A stretch of DNA of 64,000 nucleotides from positions 1 through 64,000 of the forward strand of contig NZ_JABWGO010000016.1 in NCBI RefSeq assembly GCF_013363995.1. Direction: 5' to 3'. Positions 26,264-34,249 of the stretch are shown one piece after another; position 1 is the first letter of the stretch; each line of letters starts with the position of its first letter. Made by a program: the position numbers and the translations under genes. Below the pieces are notes generated by a model, which did not search any database, was not told where the DNA came from, and saw nothing but the letters and a program-made list of their open reading frames with translations. This DNA comes from Nonomuraea rhodomycinica. GTDB lineage: Bacteria; Actinomycetota; Actinomycetes; Streptosporangiales; Streptosporangiaceae.

Positions 26264-27247
26264 TTACTGGGGCGGCTCCATGGTCGGCTCCGTGGTCGGC
26301 TCCGGCGTGGACGAGGCCGTCGGGACGGCCTCCGGCGGAGGGTCGGTGGGGGACTCCGTGGCCGGTGGGCAGGCGGGGATCGGCTCCGCCGGGGCCGAGG
26401 GCGTCTCCGCGACCGGAGGCGTGTCCGTGACCGACGGCGTCGGCGTGACGGTAGGGGACGCCGGGTCCGCCGGCGGCGTGACCGGTGGCGTGGGCGTCTC
26501 CTGAGCCGGGGTGTCCGCCGGTGGCGTGACCGCTGGGGGCGTGGACGTGGGCGCGCCGTCCGACGGCGTCCCGGGGACGGGCGTCTCCGGCGCCACCGGG
26601 ACGGGCGGCTCCGTGGAGGGCTGACACGTGAACGTGACCGTCGCCGTCACCGTCTCCGCCGGGGCCGTCACGGTGACCGTCTGGGGAGGCGCCGTCTCCG
26701 TGACCGTCGTCGTGACCTGCTGTGTGGCCGTCGCCGTGACCGTCACCGTGTCGGCCGGCTCGGGGGTCGCGGTGACCGTCGTGGTGGGGTTCGCCGTGGG
26801 GGTGGCCGTCACGGTGCGCGTGGGCCACGGCAGCGCCCGCGCCTTCACCTGGGGCTTGCCCCGCACCTTGTACGTGCCCTTGCCGAGCTTCCTGCTGGCC
26901 TGTCCCGCGCCGGTGGTCACGGGCAGCTCGGTGGTGGCCGTCCTGCAGGACCTGCCCTTGCAGACCCGCTGCTTGACCGTGAAGCGCGCCGCGCCGTCGT
27001 AGGTGATCGAGACGTTCAGATGGGAGACGCCGTTCTTCTTGACGACCTTCGTCTTCGCGGTGTACTTCCCGACCGTGGGCGTCGGCGTCGGCGTGGGAGT
27101 CGGCGTGTGGGTCGAGGCGACCACGACCCGGAGAGGGGGATCGGACAAGCCCAGGGGATCAGTGGAGGAGGTCTGGGTGATCGCGATGCCACCGGCGCCG
27201 GCCAAGGCCAGCGCGCCGAGCAGCGCCCCCAGCGTCATTAATCTCAT
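26264..27247 (-). CDS. Secreted Thr/Pro-rich protein
   Basis: 327 residues: signal peptide (about 1-25, hydrophobic ALLGALALAGAGG), a TPTPTPTPT spacer, a compact beta-rich domain (about 55-145) with one Cys pair (VCKGRSC), then a long Val-Thr and Pro-Thr repeat stalk ending in Pro/Glu-rich sequence. There is no LPXTG or membrane anchor. Function is unknown; an envelope or secreted adhesive/structural protein is possible. ATG 27247 is chosen because the promoter predicted at 27282-27311 overlaps the longer TTG-started frame, which therefore cannot be translated from its beginning. Confidence 0.65.
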   Translation of the reverse strand: MRLMTLGALLGALALAGAGGIAITQTSSTDPLGLSDPPLRVVVASTHTPTPTPTPTPTVGKYTAKTKVVKKNGVSHLNVSITYDGAARFTVKQRVCKGRSCRTATTELPVTTGAGQASRKLGKGTYKVRGKPQVKARALPWPTRTVTATPTANPTTTVTATPEPADTVTVTATATQQVTTTVTETAPPQTVTVTAPAETVTATVTFTCQPSTEPPVPVAPETPVPGTPSDGAPTSTPPAVTPPADTPAQETPTPPVTPPADPASPTVTPTPSVTDTPPVAETPSAPAEPIPACPPATESPTDPPPEAVPTASSTPEPTTEPTMEPPQ

Positions 27248-27281
27248 AATCCTGCTCTCAGGGGAGATTTCAGGACCCAGA

Positions 27282-27311
27282 TCATTATTCCGACTTGTCA
27301 AGATTGGTCAA
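27282..27311 (-). promoter_or_regulatory. Strong sigma-70-type promoter of the Thr/Pro-rich protein
   Basis: TTGACC, an 18 bp spacer and TAATGA (extended to TAATGAT) on the minus strand. The predicted start near 27275 gives a leader of about 28 nt to ATG 27247. This is one of the best promoter matches in the window. Confidence 0.6.
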
Positions 27312-27322
27312 GACTGAGACGC

Positions 27323-27730
27323 ATGAATGGGCGCTACCGGTTCCGGCGGGTGGTGAACTACGCCAACCTCTCCACTCCGCTCGGTCTTCTCATCTCCGTC
27401 ATCGGCGGAGCCAGCAGGCAGTCCGGGCCCGACGGGCTCATCCTGGCTCACGGCTACCGTTACCGCTTCCCCATCGCGGGGGCGTTCACCGTCGGCAACG
27501 TCGTCCTCACCCGCCGGACCGAGCTGGACGAGCGGCTGATCCTGCACGAGGGGCGGCACGCCACCCAGTGGGCGTGGTGCGCCGGGCTGCCGATGCTGCC
27601 GCTGTATCTGCTGTCCATGCTGGTGTCGGTGATCGTGTGCGGGCATCAGGCCTCGTACAACGTCTTCGAACGCCTGGCGGGCCTGGACGACGGCGGCTAC
27701 CCGCACGCGCCCCTGCGCTGGCGCAGGTGA
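27323..27730 (+). CDS. Small membrane protein with HExxH motif
   Basis: 135 residues. A short N-terminal hydrophobic stretch (about 18-30) is followed by HEGRH at residues 75-79, a perfect HExxH zinc-protease motif within LILHEGRHATQWAW, and then a strong membrane helix (about 88-110). The conserved FERLAGL near the C-terminus offers a possible third ligand glutamate. It is much smaller than known membrane metalloproteases. The family is not recognised; a minimal membrane metallopeptidase is an inference. The ATG lies 76 bp from the divergent secreted-protein gene. Confidence 0.6.
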   Translation: MNGRYRFRRVVNYANLSTPLGLLISVIGGASRQSGPDGLILAHGYRYRFPIAGAFTVGNVVLTRRTELDERLILHEGRHATQWAWCAGLPMLPLYLLSMLVSVIVCGHQASYNVFERLAGLDDGGYPHAPLRWRR

Positions 27731-27776
27731 GAAGCGGCATAAGTGACTGATCCGTCACCCAGGGCAGGGACGGATC

Positions 27777-29168
27777 ATGTCGAAGTCTCCCATTCCACCG
27801 CGAAAGTGGCCAGTTGGCTTCAAGGATCGACTCACCGCCCCCCTCCCCGCCTACCGTGAACTGTTGAGCGTCACCTGGAACGGCGGCGTCCGCCCCTGCC
27901 TCGGCGACGCCGACCTCATCCCCGTGCGCCGCCAGGGCGGCCTGCCCCGCCCGGACGCCGGGCGGACCATGGTGACCTGGGTGGGGCACTCCACCTTCGT
28001 CGTGCAGATCGGGGGGCTGACGATCCTCACGGACCCGGTCTGGTCCCGCAAGATCCCCGGAGTGCGGGGTCGCCTCACTCCGCCAGGAGTGGCCTGGAGC
28101 GACCTGCCGAAGATCGACGCCGTCGTCATCAGTCACAACCACTACGACCACCTGGACGCCCCGACTGTCCGGCGGCTGCCGCGCGACACGCCGATGTTCG
28201 TGCCGGCCCGGTTGAAGCCCTGGTTCGACCGGCGCGGGTTCACGGACGTGACCGAGTTGGACTGGTGGGAGTCGGCGACGGTCGGCGGGGTCACGCTCGA
28301 CTTCGTCCCCGCCCACCACTGGAGCCGGCGCGGCGTCTTCGACACCTGCAGGACCCTGTGGGGAGGGTGGGTGATCGGCCGTTCGGTCTACTTCGCGGGC
28401 GACACGGGGTACGGCGAGCGGCTGGCGCAGATCGGCGAACGCTACCCGGGGCTCGACCTGGCGCTCATGCCGGTGGGCGGGTACGACCCGCACTGGTTCG
28501 CCAAGGCGGCCCACGTCAACCCGGCTGAGGCGGTGCGCGGCTGCCTGGACGTGGGGGCCCGCCGGATGGCCACCATGCACTGGGGGACGTTCGTGCTGTC
28601 GAGCGAGCCGCTGACGGCGCCGGTGGAACAGGCCCGCGCGGAGTGGGAGGCCCACGGCCTGGCCCGCGAGGACCTGTGGGACTTAGCGGTGGGCGAGTCC
28701 CGCGCCTTCACCCCGGCAGCCACTCCCACTCACGAACTGGGAGCCGCTCCGACTCACGAGCCGGCGCCCACTCCGGCGCGCGAAGTGTGCGCCATTTCGG
28801 CTCAGGAGCCGACGGCCACTTCGGCCCGCGAAGTGTGCGCCACCCCGGCCCGCAAAGTGTGCGCCACTCCCACTCAGGAGTGGGTGGCCGCTTCGGCCTG
28901 CGAGCCGGCGGTCGCTCCGGCTTGCGAGCTGGGGGAGGAGAAGACGCCCGTGCCGGTCCCCGCCCCGCGTCGTGAACCGGCGGGGGAGGCCGGGCGGCGG
29001 CGTGACCGGGAGGCGGCGCGCCGGACCGTCCGCGAGGGGGCCACGGCCCGCGCCTCGGCGACACACCGAGACGCACGCGAAGCGGCCACAGCCCGCATAA
29101 CGGCGCCGTCGCGGGACACGCGCGAGGAGCCCCCGGCCCTGGTCCCTGGCGCGTCGCGGGACGCGTGA
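27777..29168 (+). CDS. Metallo-beta-lactamase-fold hydrolase with repeat-built C-terminal tail
   Basis: 463 residues. Residues about 55-310 are an MBL-fold domain of the UlaG / NAPE-PLD type: TWVGHSTFVVQ, SHNHYDHLD metal motif, PAHHWSRRG, FAGDTGY and TMHWGTFVLS. The natural end of such enzymes is near residue 310. Here a roughly 150-residue tail follows: nine 8-residue repeats (residues 315-386, consensus ATPAREVC/ATPTHEPA) and then three 15-residue Arg/Ala-rich repeats before the stop. Both tails are encoded by DNA minisatellites that continue beyond the stop. The enzyme core looks intact, and the tail is probably a neutral or recent expansion. Confidence 0.8.
   Translation: MSKSPIPPRKWPVGFKDRLTAPLPAYRELLSVTWNGGVRPCLGDADLIPVRRQGGLPRPDAGRTMVTWVGHSTFVVQIGGLTILTDPVWSRKIPGVRGRLTPPGVAWSDLPKIDAVVISHNHYDHLDAPTVRRLPRDTPMFVPARLKPWFDRRGFTDVTELDWWESATVGGVTLDFVPAHHWSRRGVFDTCRTLWGGWVIGRSVYFAGDTGYGERLAQIGERYPGLDLALMPVGGYDPHWFAKAAHVNPAEAVRGCLDVGARRMATMHWGTFVLSSEPLTAPVEQARAEWEAHGLAREDLWDLAVGESRAFTPAATPTHELGAAPTHEPAPTPAREVCAISAQEPTATSAREVCATPARKVCATPTQEWVAASACEPAVAPACELGEEKTPVPVPAPRREPAGEAGRRRDREAARRTVREGATARASATHRDAREAATARITAPSRDTREEPPALVPGASRDA
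28719..28934 (+). repeat. Nine in-frame 24-bp tandem repeats in the MBL gene
   Basis: Nine units of 24 bp encode octapeptides of pattern A-x-P/S-x-x-E-x-x: ATPTHELG, AAPTHEPA, PTPAREVC, AISAQEPT, ATSAREVC, ATPARKVC, ATPTQEWV, AASACEPA, VAPACELG. The frame is kept throughout. Three units end in Val-Cys, giving the tail unusual cysteines. Confidence 0.9.
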
Positions 29169-29451
29169 GGAGCTCCTGGTTCGTGTCACGGGGGCGCGCC
29201 GGGACGTGCGTGAGGAGCCCCGGTCTGTGTCCTGGCGGCGTCCCGAGACGCGCGGAAGGAGCCCTCGGTTGGTGTCATGGCGGCACATCGCGACGCATGC
29301 GCGAGGAGTCCCCGGGTCCTGGTCCCAGATGCGTCGCGGGACTTGTGAGGAACCCCGGCTTGGGGCGCGGGGGCGGCGGGACCCGCCTGAGGAGCCCGGT
29401 TCGCGTCACGGGGGTGCCGGGACCAGTGTGAGGGGCCCGGTCCGGGCACGG
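29031..29451 (+). repeat. Degenerate 41-47 bp tandem array crossing the MBL stop codon
   Basis: About nine units carrying a GAGGAGCCCCGG core and a GCGTCGCGGGACGC palindromic segment. The first three are exactly 45 bp and encode 15-residue repeats at the protein C-terminus. The TGA stop is at the start of unit 4, and the array continues as non-coding DNA for almost 290 bp. Unit length then drifts between 41 and 47 bp, so no frame is maintained. The remaining gap, 29452-29702, has no recognisable gene. Confidence 0.8.
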
Positions 29452-29702
29452 TGTTGCGGCGAGGCGCGCGCCTCGAGGTGACGGTCGGCGCATCGGAGGG
29501 GAGTGGCCTGTTGGGGGCTGGCGAGGCGGGTGGCGGGTGAGGACGTGAGCCGGTCGCCGGATGGACATGATCGTCGGGGGTGTGGCAGGCTGGCGGCGAC
29601 ACATCAACACATGCTTGTCAGCGCCTGGTCGGTCGGTGGAGCGCGCTGGCGTGCTCGCTTGGCCGCGGCACGACCAGTCATGCCTCCACGCGGGATCGCG
29701 GT

Positions 29703-29726
29703 CGTGTACGCGCCGAGCCGTACACG
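29703..29726. promoter_or_regulatory. Perfect 8-bp inverted repeat before the ATC hydrolase gene
   Basis: CGTGTACG, an 8 nt spacer and CGTACACG lie directly against the ribosome-binding sequence (GAAAGGG) of the next gene. The GTGTAC/GTACAC arms resemble TetR-family operators. As RNA, the same sequence would form a hairpin next to the Shine-Dalgarno site. Confidence 0.6.
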
Positions 29727-29737
29727 AAAGGGCAACC

Positions 29738-30418
29738 ATGTCCACCGACCAGTTCGGGCTCGCCGAAGGCGGCTACGTCCCCGACCCCGACCGGGACACG
29801 ACCCTGCTCCTCGACGCCTTCTACGACCATCTCGCCGCGACCCTGCGTGAGCACGCGCTGCCCGGCGACCTCGTGACCGCCATGCGGGCACGACAGGGCG
29901 AACTCGAAGCGGCCCATCAGCCCCTGATCGTCGATGAGCCCGCCCGTCACAACCTGCGCATGACCCTGGCCCTGGTGGCCGCCTACGCCTTGCTCCTGCC
30001 CAGGCTCGGCCGGGAGACGGCCATCGCGATCGTGCGCGCGTCGTTCATCGAACCGCTCGGCGACGCCATGCGGGAGGGCACCCGGGCGATGCTGGACAAC
30101 GCGCCGGACGCCTTCCGCGCCATGGTGGAGGTGAGCAGGTCACGCGAGGAGCACGCGTTCGGGAAGGGCTTCGTCTTCGACCGGCCCGTCGACGACGACG
30201 AGCGTTATCACCTCGACGTGCGCCGGTGCTTCTACCACGACGTTCTGGTCGCCAACGCGGCGCCGGAACTGACCCCGGTCATGTGCGCGTTCGACGCCAA
30301 CTGGATCGAGGCCATCGCGCCCGACCGGCACGGTTTCCGGTTCGACCGCCGCACCACCATCGGAACGGGCGGCACGCACTGCCCCTTCCACTTCAGCCGG
30401 AACCGGGAGACGGGCTGA
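29738..30418 (+). CDS. L-2-amino-thiazoline-4-carboxylic acid hydrolase family protein
   Basis: 226 residues. The C-terminal half has the cysteine-bearing signature of the ATC hydrolase family (Pfam PF14196 as I recall): RRCFYHDV, MCAFDANW and GTHCPFHF. Family members open the thiazoline ring of ATC to S-/N-carbamoyl-cysteine in cysteine synthesis in pseudomonads. Actinobacterial members are uncharacterised and may act on other cyclic thio compounds. The ATG has GAAAGGG 6 nt upstream. A perfect palindrome adjoining the ribosome-binding site suggests a TetR-type repressor encoded elsewhere. Confidence 0.75.
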   Translation: MSTDQFGLAEGGYVPDPDRDTTLLLDAFYDHLAATLREHALPGDLVTAMRARQGELEAAHQPLIVDEPARHNLRMTLALVAAYALLLPRLGRETAIAIVRASFIEPLGDAMREGTRAMLDNAPDAFRAMVEVSRSREEHAFGKGFVFDRPVDDDERYHLDVRRCFYHDVLVANAAPELTPVMCAFDANWIEAIAPDRHGFRFDRRTTIGTGGTHCPFHFSRNRETG

Positions 30419-30441
30419 GGTCCCGACAGCCGCACCGTGCA

Positions 30442-30471
30442 GGGGCTCCTTCACAGCCGTGACGGAGCCCC
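30442..30471. terminator. Hairpin between convergent genes
   Basis: GGGGCTCC pairs with GGAGCCCC, and inside the loop TCAC pairs with GTGA after one mismatch. It lies between the ATC hydrolase stop and the convergent membrane protein stop. Confidence 0.65.
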
Positions 30472-30487
30472 GTCGTGCCCGGGGCTC

Positions 30488-31381
30488 CTACCCGGAGGTG
30501 ACGGCACTGTCGGACGGGCGGGGGAGGGGGCGCTCGGCCGCCGGGGTGGTGCCTCGACGTCTCAGGTGCGGCCACAGCAGGGCGGCCAGGGCGACCGTGG
30601 AGACGGCGCCCGCCGACAGGACCGAGGCCGTCGCCGGGGCCGCCGCCGTCACACCCGCCAGCGACAGGCCGCACACCACCGCCGCCACCACCGCGTACGC
30701 CCCCAGTGCCAGCCGGACCAGGCGCAGCCGTCGCCGCTCGTCGGGCAGCGCCCGGCCCGCGAGCACGGCCAGCGCCGGCAGCAGCAGGATGCCGTGCATG
30801 AGCACCGCGTGGGCGGGCTTGAGGGCGGCGGCCACCGTGTAGGCCGTGTCCTGGTGGCCCGTGCGCGCCTGGGTCACCCCTCGGGCGATCATGAGGGCGC
30901 CGAACGCCATGGCGGCCAGGAGCGTGCCGAACCCGGCGCGTACGGCCAGCAGCACGCTCGGCGCCACCCCGGGACGGGGCCGCCACACCGCCACCGTCGC
31001 GCAGATCGTCACCACGACCAGCACCATGCCGCCCGCCGCCAGGGTCGCGCTCACCAGCGAGTCGAAGCCCGTCGCGAAGTTGAAGTGCGACGGCACCCCG
31101 CGCCACGCCTGCATCGTGATCAGCGTCAGCTCGACGGCGGAGGCGGCCGTGAACACGCCGACCAGGGCGGCGCGCGGCCGGGGGCGCAGCCCGGCCAGCC
31201 CGGTCACCCACGCCAGCGTCGCCACGCTCAGCCCGAACGACACGCCGAACGTGAACGGCTTGCGCCACGACACCGGGCCGTCCCAGGGGCCGCCGTCGAT
31301 GAGGAGCAGGCCGAGATGGGCGAGCCCCGCGAGGACCATCACCGCGGCGATCGAGTACCAGAGCCTGTTCATGCCGTCCAT
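30488..31381 (-). CDS. Conserved eight-helix membrane protein
   Basis: 297 residues with about eight hydrophobic helices spread over the whole length and short polar loops. There is a conserved-looking WRKPFTFGVSFGLSVATLAW block near residue 40 and HFNFATGFD near residue 100. No transporter or enzyme family is recognised; similar proteins are annotated only as hypothetical membrane proteins in actinobacteria. ATG 31381 or ATG 31372 may be used. It stands alone, ending at a bidirectional hairpin. Confidence 0.65.
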   Translation of the reverse strand: MDGMNRLWYSIAAVMVLAGLAHLGLLLIDGGPWDGPVSWRKPFTFGVSFGLSVATLAWVTGLAGLRPRPRAALVGVFTAASAVELTLITMQAWRGVPSHFNFATGFDSLVSATLAAGGMVLVVVTICATVAVWRPRPGVAPSVLLAVRAGFGTLLAAMAFGALMIARGVTQARTGHQDTAYTVAAALKPAHAVLMHGILLLPALAVLAGRALPDERRRLRLVRLALGAYAVVAAVVCGLSLAGVTAAAPATASVLSAGAVSTVALAALLWPHLRRRGTTPAAERPLPRPSDSAVTSG

Positions 31382-31464
31382 GGTGGGCGAGACGGGGGCT
31401 CGGGCGCGTCAACCCGAGGGCTGGTTCCGCGCTACGACCGGGGTCGTACGGACCCGGCCCGCCC

Positions 31465-31581
31465 CCTCAGCTCACGGGCGGAGGCCGAGCGTGTGGGCCA
31501 CCCCCTCAGCTCACGGGCGGAGGCACAGCGTGTGGGCCGCCGCCTCGGCTCACGGGCGGAGACGGAGCGTGTGGGCCGCCG
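31465..31581. repeat. Three 39-bp tandem copies of a gene's 3' end
   Basis: Three head-to-tail 39 bp units. The copy nearest the gene contains the last codons (TLRLRP) and stop of the penicillin-acylase-like gene. The other two copies lie beyond the stop and each preserve the same Leu-Arg-Pro-stop sequence. The terminal segment of the gene has therefore been triplicated without changing the protein. Confidence 0.85.
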
Positions 31582-34084
31582 CCTGCCGTACCGACTGCGG
31601 CTTCGAGAGCATCGGCGTCAGCTCGCCCCTCGCCCACGTCTCCGCCTGGTCCCAGTAGTTGGCGTGGAAGGCGTGCCCCGACGCCCCCGTCAGGTTGATC
31701 CACTGGGACTTGTCCAGGTCCGCCAGGTCCACCACCATCCGCATCGACGGCACCGACGTCACCTCGTACCCCTTGGCGACGTTCCAGCCGGTGGCGTCCA
31801 CCGCGTCCTTGCCGCCCGCCACGCTCAGCGGCCCCCGGTTGAACAGCGCCTCCACCGGCGCGATCCCCGAGGTGCCCAGCGAGGCGTGGGTGAGCGTCAG
31901 GCGGTGCAGGTCGCCCCAGCGCCAGGCGCGGAGGTCCGAGCCGAGCAGCCCGGACACCTCCTGGTAGGCGTCGGCCATCGCCTGCCGCAGGACGTCGTCG
32001 CGGGTCTCCCGGAAGCCCTTGGTGGTGGTGTCGTCCCAGAACGGGTCGTCGGGGGTGTCGAGCAGCCGCCGCACCACCACGTACCACCGGTCGCCGCCGC
32101 TCGGGCGGGCCCCCTCGGGCAGGTCGTCGTCGAAGGCGCCGCTCAGCAGGTGGCGCCAGACGGCGTTGAAGTAGGCGGCGGGCGCGGAGTCGGCGCCCTG
32201 CGAGCCGTCCCAGCCCTTCAGCAGGTCCCGCGCCTGTACGGCGGGGCCGGCCATCCGCACGTCCATGAGCGCCGGGACCAGCGTCTCGGCCAGGCCGTTG
32301 CGGGTGTCGCGCTGGATCGCGGCCATGGTGGAGGCGTCCACGTCGCCCTTGGCGATCGCCTGCTCCAGCCGGTCGGTGATGCGCTGCGAGCGGTACCCGT
32401 AGGACCAGTCCTTGGTCAGCAGCGGCTGGTAGCGCCGCGGGTCGATGACGGCGTTGTTGGCCGTGACGACGTAGCCCTCGGCCGGGTTCTCGACCGACGG
32501 GAGCTGGTCGTACGGGATGGGCGCGGTCTTCCAGTCGTACTCGCCCGTCCAGCCGGGCACCGGCCAGGTGCCGTCGCCCTTCTCGCGCACCGGGATCCGG
32601 CCGGGCGCCTGGTAGCCGATGTTGCCGGAGGTGTCGGCGTACACGAGGTTCTGGGCGGGCACCTCGAACAGCGCCGCCGCGGCGCGGAACTCGTGCCAGT
32701 CGTCCGCCTCGTTCAACGCGAAGATCGCGTCGGCGGTGCGGCCGGGCATGAGCGCGGTCCACTGGAGCGCGACCGCGTTCGCGCCGCCGGACGGCTTCAC
32801 GTCCCCCATGACCTCGTTGATGAGCGGTCCGTGCCTGGTGGAGCGTACCTCGATGGTGACGGTGTCGCCGCCCGCGACCTTGATCTTCTCCTGCCGCCTG
32901 TCCAGCTTGACCTGCTCGCCCCGGTACAGGTACGTGTCGCCCGAGACCTGCTCCAGGAACAGGTCGGCCACGTCCGGCCCGAGGTTGGTGAACCCCCAGG
33001 CGATCTTGTCGGTGTGGCCGATGACGACGCCGGGGACGCCCGAGAACGTGAACCCCGTCACGTCGTAGGAGCACCGCTCCGACAGCTCCCGGCAGTGCAG
33101 CCCCGCCTGGTACCAGACCGACGGCATCGCGGCGGACAGGTGCGGGTCGTTGGCCAGCAGGGGCTTGCCGCTGCGGGTGTGCTCGCCCGAGACGACCCAC
33201 GAGTTCGAGCCGATGCCGTCGCGGTCGGCGCCGCTCATCGTGCCGGGCACGGCGTCCAGCGTCCGCGCGGCCTGGGCGAGCGCCGCCGCGGCCGTCCCGC
33301 GCGGGCGCGTGCCCTGGCCGCGTCGCGGCGAGGCCGTCTGGTCGAACTGCTCCCGCCGGATCGCGCCGCGCGTCACGATCGGCGCGTGCTCGTCGAACGG
33401 GTATCCGGGGTAGAGCTGCTCGACCCGCTCGCGCGGCAGCCTGGTGAGGGCGAGCGCGCGGTCGATCTCGTCCTCCATGTTCGAGCGCAGGTCCCAGGCC
33501 ATGGCCTTGAGCCAGGCGACGGAGTCGAGCGCCGTCCACGGCTCCGGCTTGGCGTCGACGCCGGTCAGCTTGAGCACGGAGTACTCCAGGCTGCGGTCGG
33601 AGGCGTTGGGGTTGGCCTTGAGCCAGGCGTTCACGCCCTTGGCGTACGCGTCGAGGTAGCGCCGGGTGCGCTCGGACAGCTCGGCCAGCTCCTGCTCGGC
33701 CACTCTGCGCCAGCCCATGGTGCGGATCGCCTTGTCGCTGTCGAGCGTGGCCTTGCCGAACAGCTCCGACAGCCGCCCGGCGGTCACGTGCCGCCGGAAG
33801 TCCATCTCCCAGAAACGGTCCTGCGCGTGGACGAATCCCTGCGCCATGAACAGGTCTTCGGAGGTGTCCGCATAGATCTGCGGAATTCCGTATTTATCGC
33901 GATAAATCTCTACATTGCCGGTTAAGCCGGGCAGCCGTAGCGACCCGTCCACCTGAGGGTACGACTTGCGGACGGTGTGGACGACGACGCCCGTCAGCAC
34001 CAGCGCGAGGGCGAGGAGAACGGTCAGCGCCCGCGCCAGCCAGCGCAACGGCCACGGCAGCCAGGCGTACGGCCTCAACCTCAC
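31550..34084 (-). CDS. Penicillin acylase family N-terminal nucleophile hydrolase
   Basis: 844 residues: signal/anchor helix (about 15-37), an alpha-chain-like region, a spacer, and the beta-chain beginning at Ser293 in GIGSNSWVVSG, the nucleophile exposed by autocleavage in penicillin G acylase and acyl-homoserine-lactone acylases. ANDPHL and the later NNAVIDPR motif fit the active site. It should hydrolyse amide bonds in acylated small molecules (beta-lactam side chains, AHLs or lipopeptides), and the substrate cannot be told. The GTG has GGAGG 5 nt upstream. The N-terminal membrane segment places it outside the cytoplasm. Confidence 0.88.
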   Translation of the reverse strand: MRLRPYAWLPWPLRWLARALTVLLALALVLTGVVVHTVRKSYPQVDGSLRLPGLTGNVEIYRDKYGIPQIYADTSEDLFMAQGFVHAQDRFWEMDFRRHVTAGRLSELFGKATLDSDKAIRTMGWRRVAEQELAELSERTRRYLDAYAKGVNAWLKANPNASDRSLEYSVLKLTGVDAKPEPWTALDSVAWLKAMAWDLRSNMEDEIDRALALTRLPRERVEQLYPGYPFDEHAPIVTRGAIRREQFDQTASPRRGQGTRPRGTAAAALAQAARTLDAVPGTMSGADRDGIGSNSWVVSGEHTRSGKPLLANDPHLSAAMPSVWYQAGLHCRELSERCSYDVTGFTFSGVPGVVIGHTDKIAWGFTNLGPDVADLFLEQVSGDTYLYRGEQVKLDRRQEKIKVAGGDTVTIEVRSTRHGPLINEVMGDVKPSGGANAVALQWTALMPGRTADAIFALNEADDWHEFRAAAALFEVPAQNLVYADTSGNIGYQAPGRIPVREKGDGTWPVPGWTGEYDWKTAPIPYDQLPSVENPAEGYVVTANNAVIDPRRYQPLLTKDWSYGYRSQRITDRLEQAIAKGDVDASTMAAIQRDTRNGLAETLVPALMDVRMAGPAVQARDLLKGWDGSQGADSAPAAYFNAVWRHLLSGAFDDDLPEGARPSGGDRWYVVVRRLLDTPDDPFWDDTTTKGFRETRDDVLRQAMADAYQEVSGLLGSDLRAWRWGDLHRLTLTHASLGTSGIAPVEALFNRGPLSVAGGKDAVDATGWNVAKGYEVTSVPSMRMVVDLADLDKSQWINLTGASGHAFHANYWDQAETWARGELTPMLSKPQSVRQAAAHTLRLRP

Positions 34085-34164
34085 GAAAACCTCCGATCCT
34101 CCGCGTCCTCCCGCGCCGGACCATTAGTCTGACAGGCCCTGATCACTCCTCTCGCCCGCTTGCG

Positions 34165-34194
34165 GCCGGGTTCCGGAGGACCTGGAACCCCGGC
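34165..34194 (-). terminator. Imperfect hairpin after the CysRS-like gene
   Basis: GCCGGG(G)TTCC pairs with GGAACCCGGC with one bulged base. It lies about 55 bp beyond the CysRS-like stop on the same strand. Confidence 0.4.
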
Positions 34195-34249
34195 GTCACC
34201 GGGCATTCATTCATGATCACGTTCTGTGGGGACGGGCCCGCGAACGGCC

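Noticed and set aside
26264..27301. Longer form of the Thr/Pro-rich protein starting at TTG 27301
   Set aside because: The start would lie inside the predicted promoter (27282-27311), upstream of the expected transcription start, and the extension precedes a normal signal peptide.
29031..29451. CRISPR-like or repeated RNA genes in the 45-bp array
   Set aside because: Units vary along their whole length and in size, there are no spacers, and part of the array is simply the coding end of the MBL gene.
29206..29481. Small open frames after the MBL gene
   Set aside because: They are read-through of the degenerate repeat array with no ribosome-binding site and no conserved features.
30437..33925. 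A 1162-codon open frame on the plus strand opposite the penicillin-acylase-like gene
   Set aside because: It is a high-GC antisense shadow: composition is Arg/Gly/His/Val-rich without domains, while the minus-strand frame has a complete Ntn-hydrolase with its catalytic serine.
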